The notes: generated by a model not told the origin, from the letters alone. A stretch of 64,000 nucleotides of DNA from Sporanaerobium hydrogeniformans (GCF_002735925.1 NZ_PEDL01000002.1:310001-374000); one strand, 5' to 3'. Shown: positions 34,105 to 47,474, numbered from the stretch's first letter. Translations and numbers: made by a program.

Positions 34105-35898
34105 ATGAAGGGCATTCATAACAAAAAATATCCTTTAAAAACAGCCTATTTTAAAAACTTTTTTCTACTTATTGCTATCCCAATTTTTTTGATTATTGCT
34201 GTTATTACGGTAATTGCACGTCATATCATGCTAAGTGATGCCGTTGATAAGGTTAATTTAGCGCAACAAAATATTGTATACAGTCTAAATGAGCAAATTG
34301 ATGAAGCTATGATTCGACTTTCTCATATTGTTCATGTCAATAATAATCAAATGATTAAACTTGTAGAGCAAGTCAGCAGAAGTGCTGAAAAAGAGAAATA
34401 CAATACCATGGAAAGGCTAAATGAAGGTCTAGGCTATATGATTATGCCTAATGACACAATTACATCCGTTACCTTTTATATGAAAGATGGTACTTCTGTA
34501 TATATAAAAGATAAAATCCGACTTTCACAAGATTTTATGAAAGCACAACCTTGGTATAGAAAAGCACTGGTTCATACTAATTGGGTATATATAGGTGCTT
34601 ATAGTGGTCCTATATTATATGGTAATAAGTATCAAAACCCCTTTACTTTAATAAGTGTACTTTCGCCCAACTATTTAATTGATCGTATGCAACAGGTAGA
34701 AATGGTTGTTATTTTGTTTAAATCAGATGTAGGAGAGAGTATTTCACATTTTAATAAACAGCCTCATCTAGGAAAGATGATGCTTTTTGATGAAAGCAAT
34801 CAGGTTATGATCGAAGCTTCAGGAGAAGAGGCCTTTGAGTTACCAGCAGAACTTAAAAACAAAGAAGGCGTAAGGAAAAAAGGTCATCATATTTATATTA
34901 TTTCTAAGATTGATAAAGTGGGGTGGAAGCTTGTTAGTCAGGTGGATGTGAGGGAATTACTAGCCTATTTTAATCAAATAATGTTTTTTATTTTAATGAT
35001 TACCATAGGTATTTTCTTTCTTTTTTATCAATTCTCAATCTATTTCCTTAAAAATATTATACAACCCGTTAATCATTTGATTGAAGGTTTAGCACATCTA
35101 GAAAAAGGAGATTTGGAGGTACGCATTAAAGAGTCAGGACAGGCTGAAATGCGTGATATGATTCATTCCTTTAATCACATGGTGGTACGTTTAAAGGAAC
35201 TTATTACTGCTAAAGAGCGTGAAGAAGAAGAGAAGCATCAAGCAGAGATTAAGGCGCTACAATCTCAAATTAATCCTCACTTTTTAGTAAATACGTTAGC
35301 ATCTATTCGATTTATGGCGAAAGTAGCTAAATTTGAAGGAATTGTCAATATGGCAGAGGCTCTTATTAAAATTTTATCTTGCTCCTTTAGAAATAGTACA
35401 AGCTTTTATACTTTAGGTGAAGAGCTTGAGGTACTTGAAAGCTATCTTTTTCTCATGAAAATTCGATATACAGATAGTTTTGATGTAGTATTTGACATTG
35501 AGGAAGCATGTAAAAGTTGCAAAGTACCAAGACTTATTTTACAACCTCTAGTGGAGAATTGTATTGTGCATGGATTCAGTGAAAATGAAGGAATCGGTAA
35601 GATTAAGATAAAAGTTTATGAAGAAGCTCAAGAGATATGGATTGAGATCACTGACAATGGAAAGGGAATGAGTGAAGAAAAGAGGAGGGAGCTTTTAGAA
35701 GAGCACTCTTTAGAGTCGTCAAAAGATAGGAGTATTGGTGTAGTCAATGTAGATAGAAGGCTCAAGTTGCATTTCGGAGAAGCTTATGGACTTAGCATTA
35801 AGAGTGAAAAATTAACCTACACCACAGTATTTGTACATATTCCAAAAACCAAAGGAACTATTCAGGGGGATGCAGATGTATCAAGTGATGATTGTTGA
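34105..35898 (+). CDS. YesM-type sensor histidine kinase, locus 1
   Basis: A 597-residue membrane sensor of a carbohydrate-responsive two-component system. A membrane span (about 13-36), an extracellular dCache-like sensor region to about 290, a second span (about 292-318), a HAMP linker, and the His_kinase/HATPase unit follow in order. The phosphorylated His392 lies in QINPHFLVNTL. The ATPase region shows LVENCIVHG, DNGKGM and IGVVNV. GAGAGGGGG precedes the ATG. It overlaps the response regulator gene by 23 bases. The ligand is probably the galactoside imported by the downstream transporter. Confidence 0.92.
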   Translation: MKGIHNKKYPLKTAYFKNFFLLIAIPIFLIIAVITVIARHIMLSDAVDKVNLAQQNIVYSLNEQIDEAMIRLSHIVHVNNNQMIKLVEQVSRSAEKEKYNTMERLNEGLGYMIMPNDTITSVTFYMKDGTSVYIKDKIRLSQDFMKAQPWYRKALVHTNWVYIGAYSGPILYGNKYQNPFTLISVLSPNYLIDRMQQVEMVVILFKSDVGESISHFNKQPHLGKMMLFDESNQVMIEASGEEAFELPAELKNKEGVRKKGHHIYIISKIDKVGWKLVSQVDVRELLAYFNQIMFFILMITIGIFFLFYQFSIYFLKNIIQPVNHLIEGLAHLEKGDLEVRIKESGQAEMRDMIHSFNHMVVRLKELITAKEREEEEKHQAEIKALQSQINPHFLVNTLASIRFMAKVAKFEGIVNMAEALIKILSCSFRNSTSFYTLGEELEVLESYLFLMKIRYTDSFDVVFDIEEACKSCKVPRLILQPLVENCIVHGFSENEGIGKIKIKVYEEAQEIWIEITDNGKGMSEEKRRELLEEHSLESSKDRSIGVVNVDRRLKLHFGEAYGLSIKSEKLTYTTVFVHIPKTKGTIQGDADVSSDDC

Positions 35899-37183
35899 TG
35901 ATGAAACAATTGTGAGAACTACACTCCATACACTAGTGGATTGGAAGAATCAGGGATTTGAAATTAGGGGTGAAGCACAAAATGGCAAGCAAGCATTAGA
36001 ACTATTAGAGACTTTAGCAGTAGACTTGCTTATTACGGATATTAAAATGCCTATTTTAGATGGGATTAAGTTAATTAAAAAAGCGAAAGAAAAAAACCCC
36101 GAGCTACTTATTGTGGTATTAAGTAGCTACGATGAATTTTATTTGGTACGTGAAGCCTTTAAATTGGGTATTCATGATTATTTACTCAAATCAACCATTA
36201 GTAGTGAAAGTATGAATTACTTACTAGGAAAGACAAAAAAGATCCTTTTAGAACAAAAAGTCAAGCGTGCAGCTTTAGAGCCTGAATGCTATGTGCAAAA
36301 AGAAGAGCAATTAAGGAATTTAGCACTTGGAAGGGAAGAAGGGAAACAGTTTTTAACAGAAACAGCTTATTACCTTGCTTTATTTGAAATCAATGATTAC
36401 CAAGGTGTGTTGGAACGATTTAAAAGTGATTTAGAAAATCATTTAATGAAACCTATGATGAGTTGTGCACAGCAAATACCAAGGGTAGTTTCCAAGTGTG
36501 TAGTAACCTACTTAACACCTGCTAGATATGTTTTGTATTATAAGAATACTCATGAAAAGCATGAGGAGGGAAGAGAAGAAGTAAAGTCCATTTGTAGGCA
36601 GCTATCTAGTGTATGGAAGAACTATATGAATATTCATGTATCTGCGGGATTAAGTGCTTTAGGTAAAGAAAAGATCCATTTTGCAAATTGTCTTAAAGAA
36701 GCAGAGCAAATGCTAAATCTCAAACATTTAAAGGGAAAAGAGCAACTTATCTGTTTTGAGGAAGAAAAGTTTTTGAATTTTGAAGAAATGAAAGAAGCAA
36801 AAGAAAAATGGCAAACTCTTATTACAGCCATTAAGCAGTCGGATATAGCGAGCTTTCAAGTGGGTGTGGATCAATTAAGAGAGAAACTCTTGAAGCTTTC
36901 TATAGAGAAGGCACAAAAAGAGTGTCTTTATATTATTTATCATATAGCCCTTACTTTAGAAGAACAAAACCTAGCATTGGAAGAGGTTTATCAGAAAGGA
37001 ATGGATTACATAGAAAGAATTACAAAGAAAGAAACCTTAAAAGAATTAGAAATTTGGATGATGAACTATTTAAGGTGGTTACAAGATTACATGGAACACC
37101 ATTATGACCGTAAGCAAGCAGATATCATTGAAAGGGCGAAGCGCTTTATTTGGGAGAATTATTCTACCCCAGAAATATCCTAG
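35876..37183 (+). pseudogene. AraC-type (YesN-like) response regulator, locus 1: receiver part, cut by a frameshift
   Basis: A 435-residue frame with a receiver domain (phosphoacceptor Asp55 in LLITDIKMP, acidic pair Asp8/Asp9, Lys in DYLLKST) and the long linker typical of YesN-like regulators. It ends at TAG 37181-37183, just as the AraC helix-turn-helix domain begins (NYSTPEIS). The missing domain continues in the +1 frame immediately after. A 2-base loss (restoring SLRMVA, the usual AraC sequence) or a 1-base gain would explain it. ATG 35876 has AGGGGG six bases upstream; the ATG at 35870 is too close. It is either a true mutation, an assembly error, or a split gene. Confidence 0.85.
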
Positions 37184-37184
37184 G

Positions 37185-37433
37185 ATGGTAGCAAGTTATG
37201 TGGGATTAAATGAAAAATATTTTTCTACACGTTTTGCAAAAGAAACAGGAAGTACCTTTGGGAATTATCTAACAGAAATTCGTATGAGAAAGGCTAAAGA
37301 GCTTCTCAATAAAACAGATTTAAAAATGTATGAAATTAGTGAACAAATTGGTTATAACAATGTGGAGCACTTTACACGCATGTTCAAAAAGTTGTATGAA
37401 GTGAGTCCAACCCTCTATAGAAATACTAAATAG
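37185..37433 (+). pseudogene. AraC-type DNA-binding domain, detached C-terminal part of the locus 1 regulator
   Basis: This 82-residue piece is a complete AraC double helix-turn-helix: MVASYVGLNEKYFSTRFAK, then EISEQIGYNNVEHFTRMFKK and VSPTLYRN. It is in the +1 frame relative to the receiver part. An ATG at 37185 lies one base after the upstream stop (TAGGATG), so reinitiation could in principle yield a free DNA-binding peptide. The domain sequence is otherwise undamaged, which suggests a recent event. Confidence 0.85.
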
Positions 37434-37443
37434 AATGTAAGTT

Positions 37444-37478
37444 CTGACTATTTATCATGAAAACTGACTATATATCAT
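37444..37478 (+). promoter_or_regulatory. Tandem direct repeats, likely AraC-type operator before the locus 1 binding protein
   Basis: CTGACTATTTATCAT (37444-37458) and CTGACTATATATCAT (37464-37478) match at 14 of 15 positions and are offset by 20 bases, about two helical turns. Direct repeats at this spacing are the usual target of AraC-family activators. They lie 66 bases before the binding-protein start and just after the regulator gene. Confidence 0.6.
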
Positions 37479-37543
37479 AGTAGGAAGTGTCTAAAAAAGA
37501 GTACTATTTAAGTAGAAATACAATTTATATGGGGGTGCACTTA

Positions 37544-38899
37544 ATGAAGAAAAAAACTTTTGCAAAAATTTTATCAACAATGATGATAGCCACTTGTTTA
37601 ACAGCTTGTCAAGGAGGAAACACACCAGAACAAGCACCAGCAGCTGCATCTGCTACACCGACAGAGGCAACTCAGAATGGGAATGCAGAATTAGAAGGAA
37701 CCTTGGTTTTTGCTTTATGGGACAATGTATCTATTGAATTATTTGAATCCATGGATTTAGAAGGGCGTTTCCAAAAACTTTATCCAAAAGCTAATATTGA
37801 GTTTGAAAAACTTAAAGATGATTCTGAATACTGGAATGCCATGAAGGTAAGAGCATCTGCTAATCAATTACCAGACATTATGTATAATAAAACCTTTACA
37901 CTTTCTCGCTTTCAAGATTACTTATTAGACCTCTCTACCACAGAAGCTGTAAAGAATAATAACATTGCAGAAGGTTATCGCTTAAATGGTAAAATCCTTG
38001 GCATACCTGAGAAAATGACTTGTGAATACGTTTATTACTGGAAGGATATGTTTAAGGAAGCACAAGTAGAAGTACCAACGACTTGGACACAATTCGAAGA
38101 AGTAGCTAAGAAATTACAAGCTTACTATGGTTCATCCAATCCTAATTTTAGTGCGATTGCTATAGGAGGAAAAGATGAATGGCCAACGTATCCTTTCGTA
38201 GAGTTTATGCCTGCTTTAATAAGTGGAAATGGTCAAAACTGGAATACAATGAGTACACAAGATGAACCTTTCGCAGAAGGAACAGATATTTATAAAGCTT
38301 ATCAAAAAATCCATTCTTTATTCCAATCCGGTGCATTTGGAAAAGACCCTTTAGGCATTGGTAATGACCAAGCAACTGCACTTTTTGCACAACAACAATC
38401 TGCAATTTTAGCATCTGGTGGTTGGGCACTTGCAAACATCAAAGAAGGAGCAAATAGCATTGACAATTTAGGTACTTTCTATTTGCCAGTACGTGATAGT
38501 GAAAGTGAACCTTTTAGAACCATTACTCAAGGAGATAGCTTCTTATCTGTTACTTCTAGTTCTAAAAATCCGGAGCTTGCAAAAGCTTTTGTAGAATTCT
38601 ACTTCAGTGATGCTTGGTATCCAGACTATATAAATGCCATTACAGATGATAATACCATGAAAACAGTTACAAAAGAAAAAGACCCTGTTTTAGCAGAAGC
38701 AGATACTTTACAACCTAATAAAGAGCTTGTTATGTATGATGGTGGTGGCGATAACTTTACAGCCCTTGTAAGTGCAACAACATTTGATTATAAGAAGTTA
38801 GGGGCAGAAATGCTTATTAAAGGCTATGATTTAAATAGTACTTTAGCAGAACTTAATGCGAAATGGAAAGCAGCAAGACAAAGTTTAAATATTCAATAG
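37544..38899 (+). CDS. Carbohydrate ABC transporter solute-binding lipoprotein, locus 1
   Basis: A 451-residue family 1 extracellular binding protein. It has a signal peptide with lipobox LTAC (lipidated Cys22), an Ala/Thr/Pro-rich linker, and the two-lobed sugar-binding fold with features such as TWTQFEEVAKKLQ, SAILASGGWALANIK and a Trp-rich C-terminal end. I chose ATG 37544, with GGGGG upstream, since it gives a normal signal peptide; the longer frame from 37487 would not. Adjacent permeases and beta-galactosidase suggest a beta-galactoside or galacto-oligosaccharide ligand. Confidence 0.93.
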   Translation: MKKKTFAKILSTMMIATCLTACQGGNTPEQAPAAASATPTEATQNGNAELEGTLVFALWDNVSIELFESMDLEGRFQKLYPKANIEFEKLKDDSEYWNAMKVRASANQLPDIMYNKTFTLSRFQDYLLDLSTTEAVKNNNIAEGYRLNGKILGIPEKMTCEYVYYWKDMFKEAQVEVPTTWTQFEEVAKKLQAYYGSSNPNFSAIAIGGKDEWPTYPFVEFMPALISGNGQNWNTMSTQDEPFAEGTDIYKAYQKIHSLFQSGAFGKDPLGIGNDQATALFAQQQSAILASGGWALANIKEGANSIDNLGTFYLPVRDSESEPFRTITQGDSFLSVTSSSKNPELAKAFVEFYFSDAWYPDYINAITDDNTMKTVTKEKDPVLAEADTLQPNKELVMYDGGGDNFTALVSATTFDYKKLGAEMLIKGYDLNSTLAELNAKWKAARQSLNIQ

Positions 38900-38905
38900 C
38901 AAAAG

Positions 38906-38955
38906 GGCTATCTTGATATACTTTTTATAAGGTCTTAGCAAGATAGCCTTTTTTT
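38906..38955 (+). terminator. Terminator/attenuator between binding protein and permease genes
   Basis: A perfect 10-bp stem GGCTATCTTG / CAAGATAGCC with a 23-base loop and seven T. Partial termination here would leave binding-protein mRNA in excess over permease mRNA, as is usual for such operons. Confidence 0.85.
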
Positions 38956-38988
38956 ACAAAAATTTACTAGATAAAGGGAGAGACTTTT

Positions 38989-39929
38989 ATGAATTCAATA
39001 GAGAAGATGAGAAATAGATTTATCTACTTGTCACTCATTATACCTCTTTTACTGCTCGTAGGATTTGTCGTGATCCCAGCTTTAGACCTTTTTCGTATGA
39101 GTTTTACTAATTGGGATGGCTATAGTCAGAACAGTCAATTTATTGGTTTTGACAATTATATAAGTATGTTTAAAAATAAAGATTTATGGGTTTCGTTAAA
39201 AAATAATGGTATTTATTTTATTGCTCACTTAATTTTTATTCCTATTGAGCTTTTATTTGCAACGATGTTTACTTCTAAGTTAAGAGGTGCTAAATTTTAT
39301 AAATCCACAGTACTTTTACCATACATTATCAATGGTGTAGCTATTGCCTATGCTTTTTCCTATTTCTTTTCACCTATTAATGGAGCTTTTGACTCCTTAC
39401 TTGGGCTTTTTAATTTAGAAGCTTTATGTAGAAACTGGCTTTCGGATGAAAAGGTTGTTAACTATGTTCTCTCTTTTGTATCATTATGGCGATTTAGTGG
39501 TTACCACGTCATTCTCTTTATGGCGGCTTTGCAGTCTATTCCCAAGGATTATATGGAGGCAGCAGAAGTAGATGGTGCCAGTAGCTTTCAAACTTTTAGA
39601 TATATTCAAGTGCCATCTATCATTTTAGTTATTGATTATATGTTATTTGAAAATATTAGAGGTGCACTCCAAGTATTTGATATTCCTTTTGTCATGACAG
39701 CTGGTGGGCCAGGTTATGCTTCTTCAACCTTTACTTTATATACGATTAAGACAGCCTTTACTTTTGGTAACTTTGGTCTTGCATCCACTATGGCTGTAGC
39801 AATTATGGGAATGATTGTTGTTATTTATATCATTCAAAACAAAATACTTCATTATAGTAATGGCCCTAGTGGAAAAAAATTCTTATCGCAAAAAATAGGG
39901 AAAAAAGGCAGTAAGAAGGAGGTGCAAGG

Positions 39930-39933
<4 letters not shown>
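38989..39933 (+). CDS. Carbohydrate ABC transporter permease, MalF/UgpA type, locus 1
   Basis: A 314-residue permease with six hydrophobic spans. The cytoplasmic EAA loop, which docks the ATPase, reads YMEAAEVDGASSFQTFRYIQVP. The first span lies at about 11-34. It pairs with the next gene, whose start overlaps its stop by four bases. AAAGGGAGAG precedes the ATG. No ATPase gene is present in the locus, so a shared ATPase (MsmX type) encoded elsewhere probably powers it. Confidence 0.94.
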
Positions 39934-43815
<3,882 letters not shown>

Positions 43816-43868
43816 AAGAATACGGATTAAAATGTATCTTCTGAGAAAATTGGAATTATAGTAATAAG

Positions 43869-43910
43869 AAAGGAGGCTAATCGAAAAAAATCGGATAGTC
43901 TCCTTTTTTA
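43869..43910 (+). terminator. Terminator after the beta-galactosidase gene
   Basis: An imperfect 16-bp stem AAAGGAGGCTAATCGA / TCGGATAGTCTCCTTT with a G-U pair and one mismatch region, ending in T6. Confidence 0.8.
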
Positions 43911-44040
43911 TATTCAACTTTTAAACTACTTGGCATTATAAAATTCCTCCATTAAGCTAGAATCCATAAACGCTTTGGAGCCTCAGCTTATGAGAACTTT
44001 CAAATGCTTGTATTGCTTGTGTTTAAAGGAAAAACATTTT

Positions 44041-44460
44041 ATCAGTTTCTACATTGATTTTTATAGAGGATATATGATAAGGAGTCCTTAAAAACATAAA
44101 AAACAACCGATTTTGATTAATAACTGGGGAGATAACTAAATTTGATTTTAATACAGATAAGCTTCTAGATATCGCTAGAGAAACTAAAAAACAGGTGTTG
44201 AAATGTTGGTGATGGGTGGTAATTGGTTTGGGTCAGAGATGATTTGATCTAAATCTGACTTATATAGAAAGTACCCTGAAGGGGCAATTCAAATTACAGG
44301 GAGAGAAGCCATTTAAAACAGAGTGCAGTATGTACTTGATTTAGACAATCCAAAGGCACTTGAATATGCTTATGAGAGTACAGCAAACATATTAAGAAGT
44401 ACCCCTATCACCTATGTAAAGTGGGATATAAATCGTCAATTAAATGATAATAATGTTAAA
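44041..44460 (+). pseudogene. Decayed GH36 alpha-galactosidase remnant
   Basis: Translation in changing frames gives a colinear series of GH36 alpha-galactosidase fragments: DFYRGYMIRSP, KKQPILINNWG, FDFNTDKLLDIARETKK, GVEMLVMGGNWFGSE, SDLYRKYPEGAIQ, QYVLDLDNPKALEY and ITYVKWDINRQL. They are interrupted by several stops and a frameshift. The stretch between the DGWFG-like block and SDLYRKYP is deleted, and both ends of the gene are gone. It lies after the beta-galactosidase terminator, on the same strand. The open frame 44323-44601 is only the last intact piece of it. The remaining 43911-44040 holds nothing I can identify. Confidence 0.85.
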
Positions 44461-44523
44461 AAGTTTCTTTTTAATTCTAGTATAGGATTAGAAAGAAATT
44501 TTTTCATTATTAATAATAAACAT

Positions 44524-44577
44524 ATTCAATTGAAATTATTTATAAAATTATGTATAATACATGCAAATTCAATTGAA
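44524..44577 (+). repeat. Two copies of the palindrome TTCAATTGAA bracketing a promoter
   Basis: ATTCAATTGAA occurs at 44524-44534 and again at 44567-44577, 43 bases apart (about four helical turns). The first covers the -35 hexamer and the second lies about ten bases after the -10. This is the geometry of a pair of repressor operators. Confidence 0.6.
44530..44558 (+). promoter_or_regulatory. Sigma-A promoter for the locus 2 two-component genes
   Basis: TTGAAA (44530-44535), 17 bases, TATAAT (44553-44558), about 57 bases before the sensor kinase ATG. Confidence 0.75.
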
Positions 44578-44614
44578 GTGACACAGCTATTTATGTTATG
44601 AGGAAAGGTATGTT

Positions 44615-46381
44615 ATGACCATTAAAAAGCAATTTCTTATCGTTATTATCTTATTAACCACTATTCCTTTTATTATAATGCCTTGGTTAGGCTATTTCTA
44701 TATACAAGGTATTATGGAAGAACAACTTATTTTGCAGTCAGAGCAAAATCTAGAGCAGACTACAAGAGATATGGAGAAGGTATTAGATGACTTAATAGGT
44801 GCTTCAAATGCTATAACATTGGATATGGACATTGTGAGTCTATTAAAAAAGAATTTTCTAGGCGGTACCCAGATAACAGATATTAAAAAGGTAACTGAAA
44901 AAATTTCTAATGTAAATGCTGCTCATCTTTATCGTTATAATGCAGAGATTTCTATTTATGATAAAGAGGCATCTATTTATACGACTACTACTTTAATTCC
45001 TGAATATACAAGGAAGCCTTATAGCAAAGAGTGGATAGAGAAAACTCTACAAGCTGGGGGTCATTTTGTATGGACTCAATTTGTATCAGAAAATAAAAAG
45101 GATAAGAATAGTAAGCCTGTTATAGGGATGGCGAGAAATATTTTAGATATTAGCGGTAAGACCATAGGTGTGTTAGCTATCGAGCTTTATGAGGATAGAA
45201 ATTTAGCCAATATCTTATTTGGAGAAAATGAATTTGTCAATACAGAACGCTATTTGGTAGATGATGAGGGAAATATTATTTTGCAATATATCAATAATGC
45301 AGTGCATCAGCAATTTTATAACAAAGAATGGTTTCAGCAATTTATAAAGACGGAGGGTAAAGGTGCTGATAAGATAGTTAATGCTATAGGAGAAAGACAG
45401 CTAGTAAGTGGTAATATGTTGAATAAGGCAAATTGGCATCTTATACAGATTATTCCTTATAATGATTTGCTTAGAAAGTTAGAATTTTATAGAAATTTTA
45501 CGATAGGTGGTAATCTCGTTTTCTTGTTTATTATAATAGGGCTTGATATTCTTATTATTAATAAAATTACCAGATCTATTATAAAGTTAAGAGATGCTAT
45601 GCAAAGTGTAAAAAAAGGAGAATTTATAACAATAACTATTCCTAAAACCAATCAGGAAGTGCAGGATTTAAGTAAAGACTTTAATATAATGAGTTCTAAA
45701 TTACAGCAATTATTTGAAGAAAATAAGCGTATTTATGAAGAAAAACAACGAACGAGATTAGAAGCTCTTCAAACCCAAATTCAGCCACACTTTTTATTTA
45801 ATACACTAAATGGTATCAAGTGGCTCTGTGTAATGGAAGGGGCTAAAACAGCAGAGAAGATGCTTATTTCTTTAGGTTTTATATTAGAATATTCATTAAG
45901 TAAGAATCGAGATGTAATTACCTTGAAAGAAGAGGTAGTAGGGCTTGAGCACTACATTGCATTACAAAAAATGCGATATGGGGAGACTTTTGAGGTAAGC
46001 TATGAGGTTGATGAGGAAGTGGAGAATATGGAGGTTCCTATATTATTTTTACAACCTCTAGTAGAGAATGCCATTATTCATGGTTTTTGTGATTTAGAGG
46101 AGAAGGGGCATATTGATATAAAGGCTAAAAGAGAAAGGAGTAAGGTACATATCATTATAGCTGATAATGGGTGCGGAGTAGATGAAGAGCAAATGATAAA
46201 TTTATTAGCTAGCCAGAAGAAATCATCCAGTATAGGTGTTAAAAATGTGCAAGAGAGAATAAAAATCTATTACGGCAAAGAAAGTAGCTTTAGTATTAGT
46301 AATAATGAACGAGGAGGGACAACTGTAGAAATAAGCTGGTTAGTAAAAGGGGGGTCTGAGAATGAAGCTGATTATAGTTGA
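44615..46381 (+). CDS. YesM-type sensor histidine kinase, locus 2
   Basis: A 588-residue membrane sensor with the same architecture as the locus 1 kinase: N-terminal span (about 7-28), extracellular dCache-like domain, second span (about 295-318), HAMP, then the His_kinase/HATPase unit. Phosphorylated His392 lies in QIQPHFLFNTL, and LVENAIIHGF and DNGCGV form the ATP site. AGGAAAGG precedes the ATG at 44615. It overlaps its response regulator gene by 20 bases. Sequence identity to the locus 1 kinase looks low in the sensor region, so a different ligand is likely. Confidence 0.93.
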   Translation: MTIKKQFLIVIILLTTIPFIIMPWLGYFYIQGIMEEQLILQSEQNLEQTTRDMEKVLDDLIGASNAITLDMDIVSLLKKNFLGGTQITDIKKVTEKISNVNAAHLYRYNAEISIYDKEASIYTTTTLIPEYTRKPYSKEWIEKTLQAGGHFVWTQFVSENKKDKNSKPVIGMARNILDISGKTIGVLAIELYEDRNLANILFGENEFVNTERYLVDDEGNIILQYINNAVHQQFYNKEWFQQFIKTEGKGADKIVNAIGERQLVSGNMLNKANWHLIQIIPYNDLLRKLEFYRNFTIGGNLVFLFIIIGLDILIINKITRSIIKLRDAMQSVKKGEFITITIPKTNQEVQDLSKDFNIMSSKLQQLFEENKRIYEEKQRTRLEALQTQIQPHFLFNTLNGIKWLCVMEGAKTAEKMLISLGFILEYSLSKNRDVITLKEEVVGLEHYIALQKMRYGETFEVSYEVDEEVENMEVPILFLQPLVENAIIHGFCDLEEKGHIDIKAKRERSKVHIIIADNGCGVDEEQMINLLASQKKSSSIGVKNVQERIKIYYGKESSFSISNNERGGTTVEISWLVKGGSENEADYS

Positions 46382-47447
46382 TGATGAGATATTAGTTAGA
46401 AAAGGCATCATTATGACTGTTGATTGGGATGGTTTGGGAATTAATGAGGTTATAGAAGCAGGTAATGGAGAACAAGCCCTATCTCTTATTAGAGAGAAAG
46501 AAATAGATATTGTAATAACAGATATTAAAATGCCTAAAATGGATGGTTTGACACTTATTGAAAGATTAAAGGAGTGTAGACCAGGGGCTGTAGTTATTGT
46601 ACTTAGTTGTGTCAATGATATGGACAGTGTAAGAAAGGCTCTCAAATTTGGCGGAGCATTAGACTATATTCCTAAATTATCTATGAGTACAGATGAACTG
46701 GTAGAAACGTTAAAAAAGGCTATAAGTTATGTGGATAAGAGTAAAAATTATGTAACAAAGGATTTAAAAGAAATATTGCCGAGCTTTTTTACCTCTAGTC
46801 AAGATGAGCAGTTAAGAAAGGCGATAGAGTATGGAGAAAAAGAGGATATTGATAAACTTTTTCAGGAAATCCTATGTGGTGCCTATGTACTAAGAGGAAA
46901 GTGGAAAGAGAGCAGGGAATGGGAAGATCTTATAGGAGTTTTTTCTAGCTTGATAAAAAGATATAATATTGATGTAAACCAGTTCTTTTCAAAATTTAAG
47001 TGCATAAAAGAGGTAACAGAAAATGAAACTAGTTTAGAAGAAATGGTAAACTATTTAAAAAACATAGCTTATTGTGTAAAAGAAACAATAGAACAAGAAA
47101 AGAAAGAGTCCTATGATGAGAACATTTACAAAGCAATAGGCTATATTAAAGAGCGCTATGACCAGAATATCAGATCAAAGGAAGTGGCAAGTTATATTAA
47201 CATGAGTGAAGGTTATTTCTCGAAATATTTTAAAAAAATTATTGGTGTGAATTTTACTGACTATGTTAATCATATAAAAATAGAAAAGGCAAAAGAATTA
47301 CTTATAAGGAAAAAACTTACTATTCAAGAAGTTTCGGAAAAGATAGGGTATACTAACTGTAGTTACTTTAGTCAGATATTCAAAGAAATAGAAGGAGTGA
47401 CACCTAAGCAATATCAAAAGGCAAATAATACCGTAAAAAACACCTAA
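46362..47447 (+). CDS. AraC-type (YesN-like) response regulator, locus 2
   Basis: A 361-residue regulator with a receiver domain (acidic pair Asp7/Asp8, phosphoacceptor Asp54 in VITDIKMP, Lys in DYIPKLS), a short linker and an intact C-terminal AraC double helix-turn-helix (VASYINMSEGYFSKYFKK and EVSEKIGYTNCSYFSQIFK). It serves as the intact comparison for the broken locus 1 regulator. The linker is about 70 residues shorter than in locus 1. Its stop lies inside the following terminator hairpin. It probably activates the binding-protein promoter downstream. Confidence 0.94.
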   Translation: MKLIIVDDEILVRKGIIMTVDWDGLGINEVIEAGNGEQALSLIREKEIDIVITDIKMPKMDGLTLIERLKECRPGAVVIVLSCVNDMDSVRKALKFGGALDYIPKLSMSTDELVETLKKAISYVDKSKNYVTKDLKEILPSFFTSSQDEQLRKAIEYGEKEDIDKLFQEILCGAYVLRGKWKESREWEDLIGVFSSLIKRYNIDVNQFFSKFKCIKEVTENETSLEEMVNYLKNIAYCVKETIEQEKKESYDENIYKAIGYIKERYDQNIRSKEVASYINMSEGYFSKYFKKIIGVNFTDYVNHIKIEKAKELLIRKKLTIQEVSEKIGYTNCSYFSQIFKEIEGVTPKQYQKANNTVKNT

Positions 47448-47474
47448 TAGCTAGGTGTTTTTTTACGGTATTAT
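47425..47474 (+). terminator. Terminator overlapping the locus 2 regulator stop codon
   Basis: A near-perfect stem of about 22 bp: ATAATACCGTAAAAAACACC on the left pairs with its complement ending ACGGTATTAT, with one extra T. It includes a T7 run and encloses the TAA stop. It separates the regulatory genes from the transporter genes. Confidence 0.85.

Noticed and set aside
37175-37190. Programmed +1 frameshifting at TCC-TAG in the locus 1 regulator
   Set aside because: Superficially like the RF2 site, but there is no upstream stimulatory ribosome-binding sequence and locus 2's regulator has no such arrangement. Mutation or sequencing error is simpler.
44323-44601. Open frame of 92 residues as a real gene
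   Set aside because: It is the last unbroken piece of the decayed GH36 alpha-galactosidase and runs into the promoter region of the next gene; no ribosome binding site.
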